Positions 8,570 to 17,092 of a stretch of 39,866 nucleotides of DNA are shown here, piece after piece. The stretch comes from Verrucomicrobiales bacterium (GTDB lineage: Bacteria > Verrucomicrobiota > Verrucomicrobiia > Methylacidiphilales > JAAUTS01), in assembly GCA_031265365.1 (NCBI GenBank), contig JAISCS010000201.1, positions 1 to 39,866 on the forward strand. Direction: 5' to 3'. A program made the translations under genes and the position numbers. The first letter of the stretch is position 1. The number at the start of each line of letters is the position of its first letter. The notes beneath the pieces were generated by a model. It made no database searches. It was not told where the DNA came from and worked only from the letters and a program-made list of their open reading frames with translations.

Positions 8570-9786
8570 CCCAAATGATTTTCCACTCCTGGCACCGCAA
8601 CCCGCGCCGCACCGCGCTGACGGTAACCACCGTCTTCCTCGCCACCGCCCTCATCTCCGCCCTGCTCGCCATCACCGTCAGCGTCGGCGACCAGATGGCG
8701 CGCGAGTTGAAATCCTACGGCGCCAACATCCTGCTGGAACCCGCCGTGGACGGCGATTACCTCGACACCCAAGACTTGCCGCGCATCAAGGAAATCTTCT
8801 GGCGCCACAACATCCTCGGCTTTGCCCCCCTGCTGGCCGGCACCGTCACCGCCGACGACGGCGGCGAGGTGGCCATCCTCGGCACGTTCTTCGACCAGCC
8901 GCTGCCGGTGGAGGGCGAGGACGATTTCCACACCGGCCAAAAAATCATCGCCCCCTATTGGCGGATTGACGGCGCGTGGCCCGACGACGCGCGCCCCGAG
9001 GCGCTGGCCGGCGCGCGCCTGGCGGAGCGACGGGGCTGGCGCGTCGGGCAGACGCTGACGCTGGCCGGCGCGCGGCCCGTCGTCCTCAGCGGCATCCTGG
9101 AGAGCGGCGGCGAGGAGGACGAGTTGCTGGTCGTGCCGCTGGCGCTGGCGCAGGAGTTGCTGGGGCGGCCGGGCCGGGCGGACGCGGCGCGGGTGTCGGC
9201 GCTGACGGTGCCGGAGAACCGCCTGTCCGCCAAGGCCCGCGCCAACCGCGACGCGCTGACGGCGGAGGAGTATGACGTGTGGTATTGCACCGCCTACGTG
9301 TCGTCCATCGCGCACCAGCTTGAGGAGGCGCTGCCCGGCGCGCGCGCGCGGCCGGTGTGGCAGGTCGCGGCGTCGGAGGGCGTGATTGTCGGCAAGGTGC
9401 AACTGCTGTTGCTGGTGGCGACGCTGGCGGCGCTGCTGGCGGCGGCGATGGGCGTGGCCGCGCTGACCGCCGGCGCCATCCTGGAGCGCGCGGCGGAAAT
9501 CGCCTTGCTGAAGGCGCTGGCCGCGCGCCCGCGCCACATCGCGCTGTTGTTCCACGCGGAAGTCACCGTCAGCGCCCTGCTCGGCGGCGCGCTCGGCTGC
9601 GGCGCGGGCTGGCTGCTGGCGCGGCATTTGGGGCAAACTTTGTTCGGCGCGCCGCTGGCGATGGCGTGGATAACGGTGCCCGGCGTGCTGGCGCTGGCGG
9701 TGGCGATTGCCCTGCTCGGCGCGTGGCTGCCGGTGAGGCAAATCGCGGCGCTCGCGCCGGCGGAGGTGTTGCATGGCCGGCGCTGA
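8563..9786 (+). CDS. ABC transporter permease (FtsX/MacB type)
   Basis: N-terminal and C-terminal TM blocks with large periplasmic domain; start overlaps the DUF2318 stop. Confidence 0.85.
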   Translation: MLTQMIFHSWHRNPRRTALTVTTVFLATALISALLAITVSVGDQMARELKSYGANILLEPAVDGDYLDTQDLPRIKEIFWRHNILGFAPLLAGTVTADDGGEVAILGTFFDQPLPVEGEDDFHTGQKIIAPYWRIDGAWPDDARPEALAGARLAERRGWRVGQTLTLAGARPVVLSGILESGGEEDELLVVPLALAQELLGRPGRADAARVSALTVPENRLSAKARANRDALTAEEYDVWYCTAYVSSIAHQLEEALPGARARPVWQVAASEGVIVGKVQLLLLVATLAALLAAAMGVAALTAGAILERAAEIALLKALAARPRHIALLFHAEVTVSALLGGALGCGAGWLLARHLGQTLFGAPLAMAWITVPGVLALAVAIALLGAWLPVRQIAALAPAEVLHGRR

Positions 9787-10918
9787 CCCCATGTTCCGGC
9801 GGCTGGTGTGGCGCGCGCTGCGGTGGCGGCGCGGGCGCGCGGCGGTCGTGTTCGCGGCGCTGACGGTGGGCGCGGCGATTGTCTGCGCGCTGGCGGCGGT
9901 GTATTTCGACATCCACGCCGGCATGAGCCGCGAGCTGCGGACCTTCGGCGCGAACTTTTACCTCGGCCCCGCCGGCGCGGGCGGCGCGACGTGGGCGGAG
10001 GCGGATTTTAACCACCTCATCGCCGGCGCCCCGCCGGGCCTGGTCGTCGCCGCCAGCCCGTGCCTGCTCGGCACCGCGCAAGTCGGCGCGCGCCGCGTCG
10101 CGCTGGCCGGCGTGAGCTTCGAGGGCCTGCGCCCGCTGGCCGCGTACTGGCAGGTGCGCGGGGCGTGGGTCGCCGCTGATTTTGACGACCGCAACGCCAT
10201 GCTCGGCGCGCGCTTGGCGGAGGAACTGGAGCGCGGCGTCGGCGACGAACTCACGCTGACCAACGACTTGGCGGATGACGCGGCCAAGCCCCTCCGCGTC
10301 AAAGGCGTGGTCGAGACCGGCGACGCCAACGACCGGCGGCTCATCGTCAGCCTCGCCCTCGCGCAAGAGTGGCTCGGCCAGCCCGGCCGCCTCAGCCACG
10401 CCCTGCTGCGCGTGGACGGCCCGCCGGAGCGCGTCGCGGCGTGGGCGGCGGACGTGCGCCAGCGCTACCCCGCGCTCGACGCCAAGCCCATCCTCCGCAT
10501 CGCCGCCGCCGAGGGGTTGGTGTTGGACAAAATCAAGGGCCTGATGGGGCTGGTCGCGCTGGTCATCCTCGCGCTGGCGACGCTGTGCGTGAACACCGCC
10601 CTGACCGCCAGCGTCAGCGCGCGCGCCGTCGAGTTCGCCCTGCAACAAGCCCTCGGCGCCCGCCGCCGCGCCATCGTCGCCCAAATCCTCGCCGAGACCC
10701 TGCTCACCGCCGCCGCCGCCGCCGCCGCCGGGCTGGCGTTGGGCTGGGTGCTCGCGCAACTCATCGGCCGCGCCGTCTTCGCCGCCGCGATAACCTTCCG
10801 CGCCCCGGTGCTGCCGCTGACCGTCACCCTGGCCCTGGCGGCGGCGCTGCTCGCCGTCATCCTGCCCATCCGCCGCGCCCTGCAAACCGAGCCGGCGCGG
10901 ATTTTGAAAGGGGAATGA
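9773..10918 (+). CDS. ABC transporter permease (FtsX/MacB type)
   Basis: Same architecture as preceding gene; ends RRALQTEPARILKGE. Confidence 0.85.
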   Translation: MAGADPMFRRLVWRALRWRRGRAAVVFAALTVGAAIVCALAAVYFDIHAGMSRELRTFGANFYLGPAGAGGATWAEADFNHLIAGAPPGLVVAASPCLLGTAQVGARRVALAGVSFEGLRPLAAYWQVRGAWVAADFDDRNAMLGARLAEELERGVGDELTLTNDLADDAAKPLRVKGVVETGDANDRRLIVSLALAQEWLGQPGRLSHALLRVDGPPERVAAWAADVRQRYPALDAKPILRIAAAEGLVLDKIKGLMGLVALVILALATLCVNTALTASVSARAVEFALQQALGARRRAIVAQILAETLLTAAAAAAAGLALGWVLAQLIGRAVFAAAITFRAPVLPLTVTLALAAALLAVILPIRRALQTEPARILKGE

Positions 10919-10929
10919 AGATGAGGACG

Positions 10930-11034
10930 TTTTTTGGTTTTCTGGTTTTTTGGTTTTCTAGTTTGGCGCGATACCGCGTAACCCAAAAACCAAGAAACTA
11001 AAAAACCAGAAAACCAAAAAACCAAAAAACTAAA
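10930..11034. repeat. Intergenic inverted element GGTTTTCTGGTTTTTTGGTTTTC...GAAACTAAAAAACCAGAAAACC
   Basis: Low-complexity inverted arms around GGCGCGATACCGCGTAACCC. Confidence 0.8.
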
Positions 11035-11037
11035 CCC

Positions 11038-11688
11038 ATGAACATCATCGAAACCCACAACCTAACCAAATCCTTCGGCTCCGTCATCGCCGTCAACGAC
11101 CTCACCATCAGCGTCCGGCGCGGCGAGTTCGTCGCCTTCATGGGCGCCAGCGGCTCCGGCAAAACCACCTTGCTCAACATCCTCGCCTGCCTCGACACCT
11201 TCACCAGCGGCGAGGTGTTCATCGACGGCCACAACCTCGCCGCCCTCGACGAGGAAGGCCGCCGCGTCCTGCGCGCCAACAAAATCGGCCTGGTGTTCCA
11301 ACAATTCCACCTCATCCCCTACCTCACCGCGCTGGAAAACGTCATGCTCGCCCAACACTTCCACAGCGTCACCGACGAGCCGGCCGCGCGGCAAATCCTC
11401 GGCGACGTCGGCCTGGCCCACCGCCTGCACCACCGCCCCGGCGCCCTCTCCGGCGGCGAGCAACAGCGCGTCTGCATCGCCCGCGCCCTGGTCAACGAAC
11501 CGCCCATCCTGTTCGCCGACGAACCCACCGGCAACCTCGACGAGGAAAACGAGTGCAACATCCTGGCCTTGCTGCAAGACCTGCACCGGCGCGGCCGCAC
11601 CGTCGTCCTCGTCACCCACAACCCCGACCTCGCCGCCCGCGCCGACCGCATCATCCGCCTGCACCACGGGAAAGTTTTTGAACCATGA
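11038..11688 (+). CDS. ABC transporter ATP-binding protein (MacB/LolD type)
   Basis: Walker A GASGSGKTT, signature LSGGEQQR, Walker B ILFADEPTGNLD. Confidence 0.93.
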   Translation: MNIIETHNLTKSFGSVIAVNDLTISVRRGEFVAFMGASGSGKTTLLNILACLDTFTSGEVFIDGHNLAALDEEGRRVLRANKIGLVFQQFHLIPYLTALENVMLAQHFHSVTDEPAARQILGDVGLAHRLHHRPGALSGGEQQRVCIARALVNEPPILFADEPTGNLDEENECNILALLQDLHRRGRTVVLVTHNPDLAARADRIIRLHHGKVFEP

Positions 11689-11693
11689 ACTCC

Positions 11694-11996
11694 AGCCACG
11701 AAGACGCCAAGCCGCGAAGGTTAAAAATATTTATGCACACCTCAATCATGAAACCGCTAACCTTAATCCTAACCCTCCTCACCGCCCTGCCGCTGACCGT
11801 CACGGCGCGGGATTGCTGCGCCAATTCCCCGTCCGCAGGGGGCTGGCGGCGGAAGTCGGCGGAGAATTTCACCGTTAAAAAGCCCGCCCCCAGCGACCCG
11901 GGTATCTCCCGTAGCGGCCCAAGACACACTCAAAACGCCCGCCCTCGCCCATCAACCATCAAAAAACACTTCGCGCCTTAGCGTCTTCGTGGCCTG
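11694..11996. repeat. Inverted pair of AGCCACGAAGACGCCAAGCCGCGAAGG-type elements flanking the porin fragment
   Basis: Arms 11694-11720 and 11968-11996 (reverse complement AGGCCACGAAGACGCTAAGGCGCGAAGTG). Confidence 0.75.
11733..11981 (+). pseudogene. Truncated duplicate of the 5' end of the downstream porin gene
   Basis: MKPLTLILTLLTALPLTVTARDCC vs MKPLTLILTLLPALPLTVTAHDCC 277 bp downstream; no barrel follows. Confidence 0.6.
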
Positions 11997-12009
11997 AGTT
12001 AAAAAAATT

Positions 12010-13356
12010 ATGCACCCCGCAATCATGAAACCACTAACCCTAATCCTAACCCTCCTCCCCGCCCTGCCGCTGACCGTGACGGCGCACGATTGTTGTGAAA
12101 ATACCGCGCCACCCCCTCTCTGCGAGAGGGGAATTAGCTCGCACAGGAGCAGTGTCCATGCGGATTGCCCCAGCGTCAGCAATTCCCTGGGAACGCGGGG
12201 CTCCCGCCCCGACTGCTGCGCCCTCGACCACGTGCCGTCCCCCGTCGCCACCGCCCCCGCCGGCGTCAAACTCAGCGGCTACGCCGACCTCGCCTACCTC
12301 TACAACCTCGGCACCCCCTCGGCGGCGCAAGGTTACGCCACCGACCGCCGCCCGCGCGGCAACTTCAACGTCAACCAACTCCAACTCGCCCTCGCCAAGC
12401 CGCTGACCGACGCAAACCAATGGCAAGCCGGCTTCGCCGCCGCCGTCCTGCTCGGCGAGGACTTCGCCGCCATGAGCGGGCGCGACCGCGGCGCCAGCTC
12501 GCTCTACCTCCAGCACGCGCACCTTGACCTCCGCGTCCCCCTCGGCCGCGGCCTCGACGTGCAACTCGGCAAACTCTGCTCCGTCATGGGCTACGAAAGC
12601 GACGAGCGCCCCGCCAACCTCAACATCACCAAAGGCGCCAGCACGCTGTTCGACCCGTGCTCCGCCACCGGCGCGTTCCTCAGCTACCCCGTCACCGACT
12701 GGCTGACCGCGCAAGCCGGCGTCCACAACGGCAGCGGCGCCGACGGCAACCCCGGCTTCGACACCAGCGGCGACGCCTACGCCTTCCTCGCCAGCCTGCG
12801 CCTGCACAACCGCGCCCACACCCTCGCCACGCAACTCACCGTCCAATACGCCCCCTGGGGCGAGGCATGCCCACACCACGCCAACCACGCCAGCGCCATG
12901 TGCGCCCCCGACAACACCAACGTCATCGGCCTCAACTGGTGGCTCAACTGGCTCCCCGCCCGCGCCGACAGCAAACTCCTGCTGGCGCTCAACACCTCGC
13001 TATGGAGCTGGGACAACACCATGGTCATGCCCATGCCGATGCCCGCGACCACCGCCACCTACAGCGCCCTCGCCGCCTACGCCAAATACCAATGCACCCC
13101 ATGCCTCAGCCTCGCCGCCCGCGCCGAATACGTCCACACCCACAACGGCGAATACAACGCGGCGCGCGGCACCTCCTACTTCTGGAACAATGGCCGGCGC
13201 GACGACGACCTCTACACCCTGACCCTGACCGCCGCCCTCAACCTGGCGGAAGACCTACTCCTCCGCACCGAATACCGCCTAGACACCGGCGCCCGCGTCG
13301 CCACCACCCAAGACCTCGCCCACCTGCTAGCCCTCGAGGCGGTGTACAGTTTTTGA
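12010..13356 (+). CDS. Outer-membrane beta-barrel porin, paralog of 3058-4245, with REP-like in-frame insertion near N-terminus
   Basis: GVKLSGYADLAYLYNL, FNVNQLQLALAKPLTDANQWQAGF, YESDERPANLNITKG, LALEAVYSF shared with first porin. Confidence 0.75.
   Translation: MHPAIMKPLTLILTLLPALPLTVTAHDCCENTAPPPLCERGISSHRSSVHADCPSVSNSLGTRGSRPDCCALDHVPSPVATAPAGVKLSGYADLAYLYNLGTPSAAQGYATDRRPRGNFNVNQLQLALAKPLTDANQWQAGFAAAVLLGEDFAAMSGRDRGASSLYLQHAHLDLRVPLGRGLDVQLGKLCSVMGYESDERPANLNITKGASTLFDPCSATGAFLSYPVTDWLTAQAGVHNGSGADGNPGFDTSGDAYAFLASLRLHNRAHTLATQLTVQYAPWGEACPHHANHASAMCAPDNTNVIGLNWWLNWLPARADSKLLLALNTSLWSWDNTMVMPMPMPATTATYSALAAYAKYQCTPCLSLAARAEYVHTHNGEYNAARGTSYFWNNGRRDDDLYTLTLTAALNLAEDLLLRTEYRLDTGARVATTQDLAHLLALEAVYSF
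12108..12210. repeat. Degenerate REP-like element inside the porin ORF
   Basis: GCCACCCCCTCTCTGCGAGAGGGGAATTAGCTCGC...CAGCGTCAGCAATTCCCTGGGAACGCGGGGCTCCCGCCCC; resembles 8302-8451 and 13384-13537. Confidence 0.7.
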
Positions 13357-13383
13357 GTCAGACGTTCGCCGGAATAAACCCTA

Positions 13384-13537
13384 AACGCTGAAACACCCCG
13401 TCGGCTCGCGCCGCCACCCCTCTTCGAGAGGGGAATTAACGCTTACAGGGAACAGGGTCGATGAGGTTTGTTTCGGCGTAAGCAATTCCCCTCTCGAAGA
13501 GGGGTGGCGGCGCGAGCCGACGGGGTGTTTTAGCGTT
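13384..13537. repeat. REP-like long palindrome (CACCCCTCTTCGAGAGGGGAATTA variant)
   Basis: AACGCTGAAACACCCCGTCGGCTCGCGCCGCCACCCC...GGGGTGGCGGCGCGAGCCGACGGGGTGTTTTAGCGTT. Confidence 0.9.
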
Positions 13538-13571
13538 ATAGATAACAATTCCTCATAACATAGGCCGACCC

Positions 13572-13616
13572 GTCATCCTGGGCGCAGCGCCGCAGGTGCG
13601 TAGTCGAAGGAGCGGT
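13572..13616. repeat. GTCATCCTGAGCG...GTCGAAGGAGCGG family element (half copy)
   Basis: CGTCATCCTGGGCGCAGCGCCGCAGGTGCGTAGTCGAAGGAGCGG. Confidence 0.7.
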
Positions 13617-13706
13617 TGGGGCAAGGTCAGCGGATTAGTCGCTCGCCCCAAGCCATGGTGAAAAAAATGGACAGGAAATTAAAAAAACCTAGTTTGAGAC
13701 TAAATC

Positions 13707-13934
13707 ATGAAACACCTCAACGAACTCGCCATCGGCGACCGGGCCGGGATTATCGCCGTCAACGCCGGCGGTGGCCGCGCGCCGCGCTTGCTGGCGTTGG
13801 GCCTGTTGCCGGGCGTGACGGTGGAAGTCGCCGGCGTCGCGCCCTTCGGCGACCCGCTGACGGTGAAGGTGCGCGGGCGCCCCGTGAGCTTGCGGCGCGC
13901 GGATGCGGCGTTGGTGACGGTGGAACAATTATGA
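13707..13934 (+). CDS. feoA: FeoA
   Basis: LNELAIGDRAGIIAVNAGGGRAPRLLALGLLPGVTVEVAGVAPFGDPLTVKVRGRPVSLRRADA; ATGA overlap with feoB; TTGAGACTAAA just upstream. Confidence 0.85.
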   Translation: MKHLNELAIGDRAGIIAVNAGGGRAPRLLALGLLPGVTVEVAGVAPFGDPLTVKVRGRPVSLRRADAALVTVEQL

Positions 13935-16126
13935 CGCCCCACCCGCTTATCGCCATCATCGGCAACCCGAACACCGGCAAGTCCACCATCTTTAACAAGC
14001 TCACCGGCAGCCGGCAGCGCGTCGGTAATTATCCGGGCGTCACGGTCGAGAAGAAAACCGGCCGCCTCACCATCGGCGGGCGCGCGGCGGTGTTGTTCGA
14101 TTTGCCCGGCGCTTACAGCCTCGCCGCCGCGTCGCCGGACGAGCGCGTCGCCGTGGATGTGTTGACGGGACATTCCGATTGCCCGCGGCCCGACCTCGTG
14201 ATTTGCGTCGCCGACGCCGCCAATCTGCAACGCAACCTCTTCCTCGCCATGCAAATCGCCGACTTCGGCCTGCCGATGGTGCTGGCGCTGAACATGACCG
14301 ACGAGGCGGCGAAGCTCGGCATCACTGTCAGCGCTGAAAAACTTTCCGCCAAACTCGGCCTCCCCGTCGTGCCGATGGTCGCGGTGAAAGGCCGGGGCCT
14401 CGACGAACTCAAGGCCGCCATCGCCGTCGCGCTGGAGCAACCGGCGCCGCCGCTGACGATGGCGTGGCCGCCCGCCGTGGACGAGGCGCTGGGGATAATT
14501 GAACATGGATTATCGAATATTGATAATTTGGAAAAAACCGCCGACGCCGCGGGCCAAACAACTAATCCATCATCAATAATCCATCATCAATTAACCCGCC
14601 CCGAACTGCGCCGCGTGTTATTCGACGCCGATTCCGCGCTGCCCGACCGCGCCGGCGTCCGCAAAGACCGCCTCGCCCCGCTGCTGGTGACGGCGCGTGA
14701 ACGTTTGTTCCAAGCCGGCATGAATCCGCTGGCGGCGGAGGCGCTCATCGTATACCAACACCTCGGCGCGTTGCTCGCTGATGTTGAAACACACACCGCC
14801 ACGGGCCGCGCGCCATTTTCCGATCAGCTCGACCGCGTGCTCACCCACCGCGTCTGGGGCCTCGTGATTTTCCTCGGCGTGATGTGCGTCGTCTTCCAAT
14901 CCATTTACGCGTGGGCGGCGCCGCTGATGGACGCGATTGAACGCCTGGTCGGCGCCGTGCAGGAACCGGTCGGCGCGTGGCTGGCCGGCTCGCCCGCGTT
15001 GCAAAGTTTGCTCACGGACGGGGTCATCGCCGGCGTCGGCAGCGTGCTCGTGTTTTTGCCGCAAATCCTCATTTTGTTTTTCTTCATCGCGCTGCTGGAG
15101 GACTCCGGATACATGGCGCGCGCGGCGTTCTTGATGGACAAGCTCTTCAGCTGGTGCGGGCTGAACGGCAAGAGCTTCGTGCCCATGCTCAGCGGCTTCG
15201 CGTGCGGCATCCCGGCGGTGCTGGCCGCGCGCACCATCGAGGACCCCAAGTCGCGGCTGGCCACCATCCTCATCGCGCCGCTGATGAGCTGCTCCGCGCG
15301 GCTGCCGGTGTACGTCATCATGATTGGCGCGTTCATCGAGCCGGTGTACGGCGCGCGCTGGGCCGGCTTCGCGCTGTTCGCCATGCACCTGCTGGGGCTG
15401 GCGCTGGCGCTGCCGCTGGCGTGGCTGTTCACCAGGTTTTTGCTGCGCGGCCAGTCGCAGCCGTTCCTGCTGGAGCTGCCGCCGTACCGTTGGCCCGCGC
15501 CGCTGAACGTGCTGTGGCGCATGTGGGAGCGCGGCGGGCAATTTGTCAAGCGCGCCGGCACCATCATCTTCGCCGTGTCCATCATCATCTGGGCGCTGTG
15601 TTATTTCCCGCGACCCGCCGAGGTTGAGGAACAGGCGCGCGGCCAATTTCACGTCGCCGCCGACCCCGGCCTGCAACACGCCATTGACAGCGCGTATCTT
15701 GAGCAAAGCTACCTCGGTCGCGCCGGCAAATTCATCCAGCCGGTGTTCGCCCCCGCCGGCTTTGATTGGAAAATCACCGTCGGCGTGCTGGCCAGCTTCC
15801 CCGCGCGCGAAGTCATCGTCAGCACGCTGGGCATCATCTATAATCTCGGCGCTGACGTTGACGAGGAAAGCGAGCCGCTGCGCGAAAAAATGGCGACGGA
15901 ACAATGGACCACCGGCGCGCTGGCGGGCACGCCGGTGTTTAACGTCCCCGTGGCGCTGGCGGTGATGGTCTTCTTCGCCCTGTGCCTGCAATGCGGCGCG
16001 GCGGTGGCCGTCATCATCCGCGAGGTCGGCTTGAAATGGGGCGTGTTCAGTTTCTGTTACCTGACCGCGCTGGCGTGGGCGGGCGCGGTGCTGTGCTACC
16101 AAATCGGCATGAGGATTTTCGCATGA
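13931..16126 (+). CDS. feoB: Ferrous iron transporter FeoB
   Basis: GNPNTGKSTIFNKLTG, VGNYPGVTVEKK, LPGAYSL, multiple Gate-domain TMs. Confidence 0.95.
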   Translation: MTPHPLIAIIGNPNTGKSTIFNKLTGSRQRVGNYPGVTVEKKTGRLTIGGRAAVLFDLPGAYSLAAASPDERVAVDVLTGHSDCPRPDLVICVADAANLQRNLFLAMQIADFGLPMVLALNMTDEAAKLGITVSAEKLSAKLGLPVVPMVAVKGRGLDELKAAIAVALEQPAPPLTMAWPPAVDEALGIIEHGLSNIDNLEKTADAAGQTTNPSSIIHHQLTRPELRRVLFDADSALPDRAGVRKDRLAPLLVTARERLFQAGMNPLAAEALIVYQHLGALLADVETHTATGRAPFSDQLDRVLTHRVWGLVIFLGVMCVVFQSIYAWAAPLMDAIERLVGAVQEPVGAWLAGSPALQSLLTDGVIAGVGSVLVFLPQILILFFFIALLEDSGYMARAAFLMDKLFSWCGLNGKSFVPMLSGFACGIPAVLAARTIEDPKSRLATILIAPLMSCSARLPVYVIMIGAFIEPVYGARWAGFALFAMHLLGLALALPLAWLFTRFLLRGQSQPFLLELPPYRWPAPLNVLWRMWERGGQFVKRAGTIIFAVSIIIWALCYFPRPAEVEEQARGQFHVAADPGLQHAIDSAYLEQSYLGRAGKFIQPVFAPAGFDWKITVGVLASFPAREVIVSTLGIIYNLGADVDEESEPLREKMATEQWTTGALAGTPVFNVPVALAVMVFFALCLQCGAAVAVIIREVGLKWGVFSFCYLTALAWAGAVLCYQIGMRIFA
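14494..14594. repeat. Palindromic element GATAATTGAACATGGATTATCGAATATTGATAATTT...AACTAATCCATCATCAATAATCCATCATCAATTAA inside feoB
   Basis: Inverted arms of about 33 nt, imperfect, AT-rich against a GC-rich gene. Confidence 0.7.
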
Positions 16127-16293
16127 GTGGCTGGCTCGACATCGTCATTGTCAGCGTCCTGGTCATCTGGGCGCTCGTCTATGTCACGCTGAGCGTGCTC
16201 AAAAAATTCAAACGCCCCGCCTGCGGCGAGGACTGCGCCTGCGCCGCGAAGAAATTGCGCCCGCCACGCAAGAAATTTTGGTTCCGCCGCTGA
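16123..16293 (+). CDS. Small single-TM FeoB-associated Cys-containing protein
   Basis: MSGWLDIVIVSVLVIWALVYVTLSVLKKFKRPACGEDCACAAKK; ATGA overlap with feoB. Confidence 0.65.
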   Translation: MSGWLDIVIVSVLVIWALVYVTLSVLKKFKRPACGEDCACAAKKLRPPRKKFWFRR

Positions 16294-16399
16294 CGTTCAT
16301 TTACGCCAGCCATTCCCTTCTCCTCGCGGAGGGAAATGACCGCGCTACGTTCAACCCAAATTTGTTTTTCTTCCGCGCGTTCCGTGGTTTAATGAACCG

Positions 16400-17092
16400 G
16401 TGATTGAGTTGGTCGTGGCTCGTTATCGGGAAGATTTGGCGTGGACGCGAAACGTGCCCGCCGGGGTGCGCGTAACCGTTTACAACAAAGGCGGGCCGCT
16501 GCCGCTGACCGCCACGCCGCTGCCGAATATCGGGCGCGAGGCACACACATACTTGCAACACATCGTCAGCCGCTACGATTCACTCGCGCCGCTGACGGTG
16601 TTCGCGCAAGGCCGGCCATTCGACCACGCGCCGGATTTGCACCGCGTTCTGCGCGCCGCCGCTGACGGTGCCCTCACCGTCAGCGATTTCAAATGGCTCG
16701 GCTTCCTCGTGGACACGGATGACCGGCGTGGCCGGCGGCTGTTCGTGCCGTGGAGCAAAAATGTGACGCGCGAGGAATTGCCGCTGGACGAGTTTTACGA
16801 AAAATTATTCGGCCAGCCGTCGCCGGAAACTTTCCGCTTCCACGGCGGCGCGCAATTCATCGTCAGCGCCGGTTGCGCGCGGCGGCGCCCGCTGGAATTT
16901 TACCAACGCGCGCTGGCGCTGACCGTCAGCGAGCCATTGGCGGCGCATTGCCTGGAGCGCGTCTGGGACCAAATATTCAACGTCAGCGGCGTGAGCGAGG
17001 AATTGATGCAGGGCCGCGAAACGGTGTATTTGAAAAAAATCAAAGGCAGGAAAGCCGCGGGCGACCCCTCTGATAAATTACTCAATGATTGA
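16400..17092 (+). CDS. DUF3431 domain-containing protein (GTG start)
   Basis: IELVVARYREDLAWTRNVP...LPNIGREAHTYLQHIVSRYDSLAPLTVFAQG. Confidence 0.7.
   Translation: MIELVVARYREDLAWTRNVPAGVRVTVYNKGGPLPLTATPLPNIGREAHTYLQHIVSRYDSLAPLTVFAQGRPFDHAPDLHRVLRAAADGALTVSDFKWLGFLVDTDDRRGRRLFVPWSKNVTREELPLDEFYEKLFGQPSPETFRFHGGAQFIVSAGCARRRPLEFYQRALALTVSEPLAAHCLERVWDQIFNVSGVSEELMQGRETVYLKKIKGRKAAGDPSDKLLND

Noticed and set aside
8311-9924. 537-aa minus-strand ORF (and 9569-10885 minus, 438 aa) opposite the FtsX-type permeases
   Set aside because: Low-complexity Gln/Arg/Gly-rich shadow ORFs produced by high GC; plus-strand permease genes are convincing
13616-13930. N-terminal extension of FeoB in the supplied ORF (starting 13616)
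   Set aside because: It overlaps feoA (13707-13934) out of frame; the true start is the ATGA-overlapping ATG at 13931
14618-16102. 494-aa minus-strand ORF opposite feoB
   Set aside because: Antisense shadow ORF of feoB with no recognisable domain
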